Of a stretch of DNA of 64,000 nucleotides, positions 57,350-64,000 are shown piece after piece. A model generated the notes under the pieces. It did no database searches and had not been told where the DNA came from. It worked only from the letters and a program-made list of their open reading frames with translations. The DNA comes from Gerris lacustris (taxonomy: Eukaryota > Arthropoda > Insecta > Hemiptera > Gerridae), in NCBI GenBank assembly GCA_951217055.1, contig OX578282.1, positions 58,659,311 through 58,723,310 of the forward strand, written 5' to 3'. A program made the position numbers and the translations under genes. How positions within the stretch are numbered: the first letter of the stretch is position 1; every line of letters begins with the position of its first letter.

Positions 57350-57813
57350 AGGTGAAGAACATTTCTTGTTGCGTTTGAAATGATCTTTTATATAAAAAAA
57401 ATAAAATCTAAGAAAACCATGTATCTATAAAGAGAATTGTTTTGCAACATATCACGATTGTAAATGTTTTTCAAATTTTTATCGTTCAAGATTATTAAGA
57501 TCATGAGCCCAATAAGGTTTCTGTTTCATACCGATTTTATACCTTGAGTTTTCGAGAAGCAATAAAATAGCTGTTTGATGATCGACCGTTTTGCTTTGCT
57601 CAGACTCGTTCCCAGTGTGAATATGTACTTGCTAGGCTCGGACTCTCGCACAGTGTGAATACATACTTTCTAGGCTCGTACTTTCGCACAGTGTGAATAC
57701 ATACTTTCTAGGCTCGGACTCTCGCACAGTGTGAATACATACTTGCTAGGCTCGGACTCTCGCACAGTGTGAATACATACTTGCTAGGCTCGGACTCTCG
57801 CACAGTGTGAAAG

Positions 57814-59575
57814 TCGAATAAATCAGTCTTTTCTGAGGTTTTACATTACACTTTACTGTATATACCATAATTTAAAGAAAAATAGACTTGACTAGAAAGA
57901 TAATCTATGAAGGGTGTATGATGGCCCAACTAATAAAAATGAAATAGTGTTCATAATTTTCATCCTCTGGATCAAACGTTGGTGCTTCTAATTCAAATCA
58001 ATAATCTTTTCTGAGGTTCTAAATATACACTGGACTGTCCAACCACAATTTAGAGAAGAATAGACAAGGGAGTGCATAAGAGCTCCTTCTTGGACTTATC
58101 AAAGAAGGAATGCATAAGAACTTATGCTTTTTATGTGGGTGTCTGTTGGCCTAACTAATCAAACTGAAATAGATATAATAATTTTCATTCTCTGGGTTAC
58201 CATAATTTTATAAAGAATTTCCATACTATCATAAATTGGATGACATCTTCTGTAATTTTGTTAGGTCAATTTTCTAAATAATGGTGTAGTCAATAACAGT
58301 CGATATTTTTCATGATACAAGTCAATTCAATGATTCCAGTTACTTCACATTAAAATTAAATACAATGTATGTTTTAAAGGGAGTATAGTACTGAAAATAA
58401 ATAATATATTAACAAGGAGATGAATTTATTGATTTTCAGAGATAAAACCCAAACATTACCACACTGAAAGTAAAATAAGATTCTCAATTTACCACAAAAA
58501 AAATAAAAATAAATAAATCTCTTTAATAAAAAACAAACTCATAAACATTTTTACAACCTTAAAAAATTTGTTAACATATGAAAAATAATCATAGATAGAT
58601 TTTTTTTTACATCAAAAACACATTACATATTTTCGTACAAAAAACATAACATATCCATTTCAATAAAAGTTTAATTTGTTTATAAAATTTTATAATTTTT
58701 TTTTTATAAGTTACCAAAGTAATAATAAAAATTTAAAAATAAAATGTACTAATAAGAATAATGAATTTTACAGTTTCCTTAATTTTGTAACTTATGTCAA
58801 TTTAAGAAGAATTTTCAATAAATTTATTTTTTAATAAGTCTAAACCTTAATTAAAAATTAACAATTTTTACTCTTTCTAATTATTAACTTCTAATTTTTC
58901 CTCTATTAATTATTATTATTTCTTTTTTTTTGGAACATAAAATAAAACTTTGGCAAACAGTCTACAATTAATGAATATACAACAAATCTAAACAGCGTCT
59001 CATTTTTATTTCAAGCAAATGTTAATTTTTATTTTTAATTAATATTTTATATTAATTTAAAAAAGATAAGACATAATTATAAAAACAATATATTTTAAAA
59101 CCAATTATAAAGATAAAAAAACAATATAAATATTCACATAACATTTTCTGTAATTATGACAACTTTAATATATTAATAATTAGGTAAATAGTTACCATTA
59201 AAAAAAAAATAATAATAAAAATAGAATTATACCATTAGATAAATTATTTATATTGTCATACCACTACAAGAATAAAACAAATTGCACCACAATTATCAAA
59301 TCTCAAAGCTGAATTTAAACCAATTTAAGAATTATAACATAATATATATTGCATAATTTTATCACTAAAAAACATTTATCTAACTATATAACACGACTTG
59401 AGGCTTCATCTAACTTTAATGAGGAATGTTCTTTTATACACCAAAAGTAGTATGAAGTGAATCAACGTGATTTTTTATTCAGCTGATGGAAACTTTGATG
59501 AATTTCAACAGCATTAAACATTGTCCATTTTCCATTGTGTTTTTGACAAAAAAAAAAAATCTCTTCACTTTAAGC
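57814..59575. other. AT-rich intergenic sequence
   Basis: Two diverged copies of a short motif (TCAGTCTTTTCTGAGGTTTT near 57823 and AATCTTTTCTGAGGTTC near 58001, each followed by a similar 60 bp) suggest an old duplication. Otherwise no feature. Confidence 0.45.
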
Positions 59576-59582
59576 AGGTATG

Positions 59583-60158
59583 AAATAGTACATTAGGCAT
59601 AGTGTGGAAAGTAGCATTTTGCATGCGAGTGTCGAGTTTGCACCCAAGCAAAAGCAAGGGTAGTAAAACCACACGAGCAAAGCAAAATGCAGTTTTCACA
59701 CGAGTTGCGTTCCGTACTTTATCTACTATTGTGGATTTTAATAATAAATACAGACATTTTTTTTAATAAACTTCCTGTATATAAGTTTGAATTTCTCTTT
59801 TGATTAAGGTGATATTAATTCATTAGTTGTATTTTGTGCCTAATTAATTACTTCGGAAGGCGTATAATTCTCCTCATTTTCTTCATAATCACCTAAATCA
59901 CTCATTGTTTATCTAAAAACTCGATATAAACAGTTACTTTAATTAAACAAACAGCAAATTAGAATGTAAACAAACACGCTAATCGTGCGTATAGGTGAAG
60001 GATTCCTCTTTTTTTCTGACCTAGGGCGGAAAAAAAAGAGGAATTCTTCACCTCATTATGAATGCGCATGCACAATGAATACAGCTGCGAAATGAATCAC
60101 TTTCTACACATATAAACAGAGATATAATGTTTATATTTTGTGTCAATCGTAGATAAAA
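59583..60158 (-). repeat. Crypton-like composite repeat, copy B
   Basis: Minus-strand counterpart of 51599-52169 with the same order of parts. Its start codon is at 59903-59905 (minus), reading MSDLGDYEENEENYTPSEVI; two stops follow soon after, so it is a dead copy. The MITE end lies at 59583-59732 and the TTTTATCTACGATTG end at about 60144-60158. Confidence 0.75.
59994..60052. repeat. loxP-like inverted repeat, copy B
   Basis: The left arm 59994-60016 (starting GGTGAAGGATTCCTC) and right arm 60029-60052 are inverses apart from one substitution and one extra A. The spacer is TGACCTAGGGCG. The outer part differs from copy A on both arms together. Confidence 0.75.
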
Positions 60159-61318
60159 GAATATTCTCATTGTTATAATTCCCAGAAGTTCGCCATTTCC
60201 TTGTCAAATTACCCAATATATTACCTAATATGTAACACTATTAAAGTAATTTTAACTCCTCTTTTTTCCAAACTAAGTTAGGTAAAAACAAGTAGTAAAC
60301 AAAAAAATCATTAATTAATCAAATGAATCATGTCATGTATTTCAAAATAATTATAAATCAATCAATAAATAGAAAAGATCATTCTTATATTGCTATATTA
60401 TTACCACATTTATTACAGCTAATATAATGTACAAATTTAAATCCAGCTTTAAGCAAACATAATTTATAATTTGTACGAAAGGTCTTTTAGAAATATAAGA
60501 GTAACAATAATTTATAAGTTAACTTAATTTTCAATAATCATAACACCCCAAAGGAAGCGTAAAACAAAAAAAAAAAAGGTTAAGATAGACAAACAAATTT
60601 CGGAGAACGAAATGCTCTTATAGTTTTATTTAAAATAATAAAATTAATTGAAAATGCTGTCTTCCTTTATTTTCTTAAGGCAATATCATACAAACAATAT
60701 ATCTATATTACAACAAAAAGTATTTTATATTTCATTTATAAATAATAATAAAAATAAATTAACAAATTTATAATTTGTAACATTTATCTTCAATAAGGAC
60801 GAATACTTCATTTATTTATTTATTTTTGATTAAAAGGAAGATTGAGCAATAATTTCACTTTATTGAACATTATTATTTTACTTATTAGAGTAATAAAAAT
60901 TTTCTTAAGACTAAATGTGGAAATTCGTAAGGGTATAGGAAAAGGAGGTAATTCTAACAAGGAATTAATGTTAAGCAATGACACTTAACTCTGATATATT
61001 AACACAAAATCAAAGTTATGTTTGAATGAAATTAAAAGAATACTACAACATAGAAATTAACATAATTATCATTAAAATAAATAATTAAAACAAATGGAAT
61101 TTTAACGTTTAATTCGATCTACAAGCAAAAATGGTAGTAAGTAGGTGATTTACTAACGTATACAAAGATTTTTAAGCACTTAAGTATTGTGTTTTAAAAT
61201 AAAATTTATAAGTTATATCAACATCGCATTCTAAAGTGAATATTGCCTTTTTAAAAGTTTTTTTATTTTAAGCTACTTACAAAAGATTGCTATTAGTAAC
61301 ATAGTGTATCGTGAGAGG
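60159..61318. other. AT-rich intergenic sequence
   Basis: No gene, RNA or repeat recognised. Confidence 0.45.
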
Positions 61319-61319
61319 A

Positions 61320-61830
61320 GAGGCTACCCAGTGGCAGTACTCCTAACAGGTGTTGTACATTATTTTTGCTTCTGAGCTTACCGAAGGTAACAGAAGTATT
61401 GTGTTCACTTTTGAGAACGAAAAACTTTTATGCCTCCGATTTTAAAAATTCCAAGACAGAAATCCGTTTCACACATCAGGGAACATTTTTGGTCTCGTGT
61501 CTGTCTGTCTGTCTGTGTGTCCGCGAATTATGAAACGTGGGACGATAACTTCAGTAAATGTCAACCGATTTTGATGAAATTTGGTAGACATGTTCATTTT
61601 ACCAATGCCCAGGACGAGTTTGTTGGGCAACATTATCCGTCCAAGCGTTCACGAACAACGCTCGCGTAAACGTGAACTTCAAATTTAAAATAGGAATTTT
61701 AGGTCGGGAAAAAAATCTAAACATTTTTTTCAAATACAATTTTTCAGTAAAACCAACAGCGACACCGCTATGAAGTGTTAAAAATCGCTAAAACTATTAA
61801 TAGTTTTTACACAATAAACATTATAACAAT
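61320..61830 (+). repeat. LINE-type 3' region remnant
   Basis: It has GTCTGTCTGTCTGTCTGTGT, CAACCGATTTTGATGAAATT and TGGTAGACATGTTCATTTTA, the usual order of motifs in arthropod LINE 3' regions. A short open frame has no domain. Confidence 0.55.
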
Positions 61831-61886
61831 AAAGTACATGATAGGATGCGAGGAAGCTATGTGCCACACTATTTGGCAGTCTATTA

Positions 61887-62348
61887 TTATTGTAATAAAT
61901 CTCTTGGCCAACACCTCTTCAGCCGATAGGGAGAGCGGTCGGGGATATAGAAGGAAGCCATGGATTCAACTAAAGGATTACAATGATGGTTTAAGTTTTC
62001 AAGGAAATTTGTGTAGCGAGAAGAAGCGAGGTCTTGTACAAAGGGAATTTTGAGGTCGATGTGAATTGTGAGATTGGAAACGTATGTGGGAGAGTTAGCG
62101 ATTTTTCAAAGGATTTTTGACTAAAGGGGGATCCTATAAGAATTTAAGCGCTTGGTACTACCCCAGAGCTCAATTCCATAGGTCCAAATAGGTTTGAGTA
62201 TTGAATTGTAGATAAGGAGTTTATTAGAAAGGGATAGATGGGATCTTTGGTCGAGGTGTCGCAGTAAGAGTTTGTACAGTCTGTTAGTGTCGGTACGTTT
62301 ATTTTTGGTGCGCAGAGCCCAAGTCAATCGATTTTCAACTTCAATCAA
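61887..62348 (-). pseudogene. Jockey-clade LINE, 5'-truncated ORF2 C-terminus
   Basis: On the minus strand, IEVENRLTWALRTKNKRTDT leads to SLSNKLLIYNSILKPIWTYG and IELWGSTKR, the hallmark 'LxxKxLLYxxIxKPIWTYGIxLWG' block of Jockey reverse transcriptases. After a frameshift near 62100-62130, IANSPTYVSNLTIHIDLKIP continues to SPYRLKRCWPRDLLQ and a stop at 61887-61889, the normal Jockey C-terminus. It is cut off at about 62350, as expected for 5'-truncated retrotransposition. Dead copy. Confidence 0.85.
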
Positions 62349-62349
62349 C

Positions 62350-63430
62350 TTTTTAAAAGTAAAATTTAACTTTAATAAGACAGTATAGCTAACAAGGTAG
62401 TATTGCTAGTTTTTAATAAGGTAGTATTGCTTAAAGTAGTAATAAAACTGCTGTCCTCTTAGAAAAGCAAGCATTTGCCCTAATGATAATTATTTCTCAT
62501 GTCTTGCCAGTATATTTAAAGGTTACATGTTGCAATACAACAAGAGAATTGTTAAATTACAGCTTTGTGGAAATATTCCTCGACATCAAGCTTTAAAGAT
62601 CCATGTTTGAGATTTATCATATTAAAATATCTTTATAAAGCTTAGTACACAACAGGCAACAAAATGTTAATGTCATATATCCCATCAACAAGCAACAATA
62701 CTGGGTGGTATTACATCAGAAAAACATTGGTAGTTGCTTATTTCCGTGTTGTACTTGTGTCTTAACAAAATGTTACTAACAGTTAGATGGATATGTTCTA
62801 CACTTTTTAGAACATAAAATAGCTTTAGCTTAAATAGGTTCATAAAATTATTCTTTAAAAGCTAAATTCTATGGTTTATGTTCAAGAGTAAATTGTAATT
62901 GTTATGTAGATCATGATAGCTTACAGTCATTGATATAAAATAGCTTTGTAGGATCCTTTTTCCAAAAGCTAATCACCATGGTTTACTTAAGTAGGTACAT
63001 ATTGTCATGATATTTAATAGCTTTTATCTACGACTTGCATTGTAAGTGGACTTAACATTGCTAATAACAGGGCGGGAAGTGTTACTTCCCTCCCATGGGA
63101 GTAAAAAAACAATCATACCAACTTAAAAGGTATTTTTTAAGTATTATGTTGGCAGTAAAGTTTTTCCGCTGTTTATAGAATTTTTCGGGAAGGTAACTTT
63201 AGGTTATCATACAAAGTCTTTAAATTAAAAACAAACTATTGAAAGTGTTTGTTGTAAAACGTGTATATTTAGTATAAAAATTGTTATTTTAATAAATCAA
63301 GTAACTAAATATCAGTGTAAGATGTTTAAATTACGTGAATTTGTAGGTAAAACTTTTATACCTACAAACTTAATAGCTACTAGACATGGTGCACTAGTCG
63401 TAGATAAAATTTAATGTGCAACATGGATCG
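62350..63430. other. AT-rich intergenic sequence
   Basis: No gene or RNA. A TAGGTA-loop hairpin lies near 63343-63370 (TTTGTAGGTAAAAC, TATACCTACAAAC). Confidence 0.45.
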
Positions 63431-63435
63431 AAGTA

Positions 63436-63570
63436 TTTCTGCACTCGGGATTATCTCCCTCGGCTATGCCTCGGGAGCTAATACTACAGTTATCTCCCTC
63501 GGCCATAAGGCCTCGAGAGCTAATGAAGTATTCTCCTTCGGCGGTGCCTCAGGAGAAAACTTAACCTCGA
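63436..63570. repeat. Degenerate tandem hairpin repeat, three copies
   Basis: Three copies of a unit such as TCTCCCTCGGCTATGCCTCG, GGAGCTAATAC. Each contains the inverted pair CTCCCTCGG / CCTCGGGAG around GCTATG-, CCATAAG- or CGGTG-type loops. The open frame over it is a repeat artefact. Confidence 0.7.
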
Positions 63571-64000
63571 GCAGGAAAACATACTTCTCTCCCTTGTTGC
63601 GTAAATAACTATTCTCCGCTTGTTATTATGCTCCTATATATCATGGTATGTTAATATAAAGTTTTTAACAAATTCTTACTTTTAACACAAATAATCTCTT
63701 ATGTTAACATATTGGTCATGGATACAAATGTCATGATGCAAAATAACTTTAGAAACTCTTCTTCAACACCCAGGTATCACATAATATTGTGCATGTACAT
63801 TTCACTTCATAATAGATCATGATAAGTATTAAGAAAAAAAAATCTACTTTGAACGATTACCGCAACATTCCCTGTCAAGTCCCAAAAGATCATAATGTAA
63901 AATATTGCTTCTCCAAATCTTTGGATTAGACTTGCCATATGGGATTAGTCCTTATGGGCAATGATGAATATTTGATGATTTGTCTCAATTCAAATAAAAT
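63571..64000. other. AT-rich sequence to window end
   Basis: No feature recognised. Confidence 0.4.

Larger units (their letters stand above)
56218..57813. mobile_element. Composite element with CTTTCACACTG ends and a 38-bp satellite
   Basis: The left end CTTTCACACTGCGCACGAGA and the inverse at the right (CTCTCGCACAGTGTGAAAG) define it. At the right, about 57607-57812, the end region is repeated five times as a 38-bp unit (CACAGTGTGAATACATACTT, then GCTAGGCTCGGACTCTCG). Two other elements (56450-56800 and 56834-57349) sit inside it. Confidence 0.6.

Overview
The window is animal nuclear DNA, almost certainly from an insect. It is very AT-rich, has GT-AG introns of one to several kb, is dense in transposable elements (TEs), and contains an unmistakable insect-type SCAR/WAVE gene. 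The order cannot be fixed from the sequence. There is no bacterial operon structure. Nearly all open frames listed by a six-frame scan are noise or lie inside repeats.

Two genes can be supported, both on the + strand. (1) The 3' eight exons of SCAR/WAVE (8080-21558) encode 461 residues: the rest of the WAVE homology domain, the basic region, a long linker, the proline-rich stretch, the WH2 motif and the central/acidic tail. Reading phases match at all seven junctions. The N-terminal exon(s) were not found and probably lie upstream. (2) A previously unlisted two-exon gene (48612-53762) encodes a small secreted glycine-rich protein of 114 aa. A TATA box and a signal-peptide exon are followed by a 4.8-kb intron and a Gly/Phe/Tyr/Asn/Gln-rich exon.

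Layout: 1-8079, repeats (an exact 11 x 46 bp array, several members of a 'CTTCTTTAGATTGTTACTCC' inverted-repeat family, a decayed tRNA-like sequence). 8080-21558, SCAR, whose introns hold palindromic arrays, mariner-like and pogo-like elements and a large foldback. 21559-48470, gene-free: 92-, 40-, 54-, 84- and 65-bp tandem arrays, SINEs, a palindromic Penelope-like terminal repeat, a 970-bp element inserted in a tandem array, a pogo-like element, and a 408-bp near-perfect palindrome with 8-bp target duplications. 48470-53762, the glycine-rich gene, whose intron contains a tyrosine-recombinase-like (Crypton-type) fragment and a loxP-like inverted repeat. 53763-64000, gene-free: 26- and 38-bp arrays, nested inverted-repeat elements, a second Crypton-like copy on the minus strand and a 5'-truncated Jockey LINE.

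The two genes have no evident functional link. The main theme is how TEs build structure here: satellites growing out of transposon ends or SINE bodies, palindromes made of head-to-head element ends, and hammerhead-like cores in Penelope-type repeats. Coordinates of repeats are hand-read; those with stated target duplications are exact, others are good to roughly 10-30 bp.
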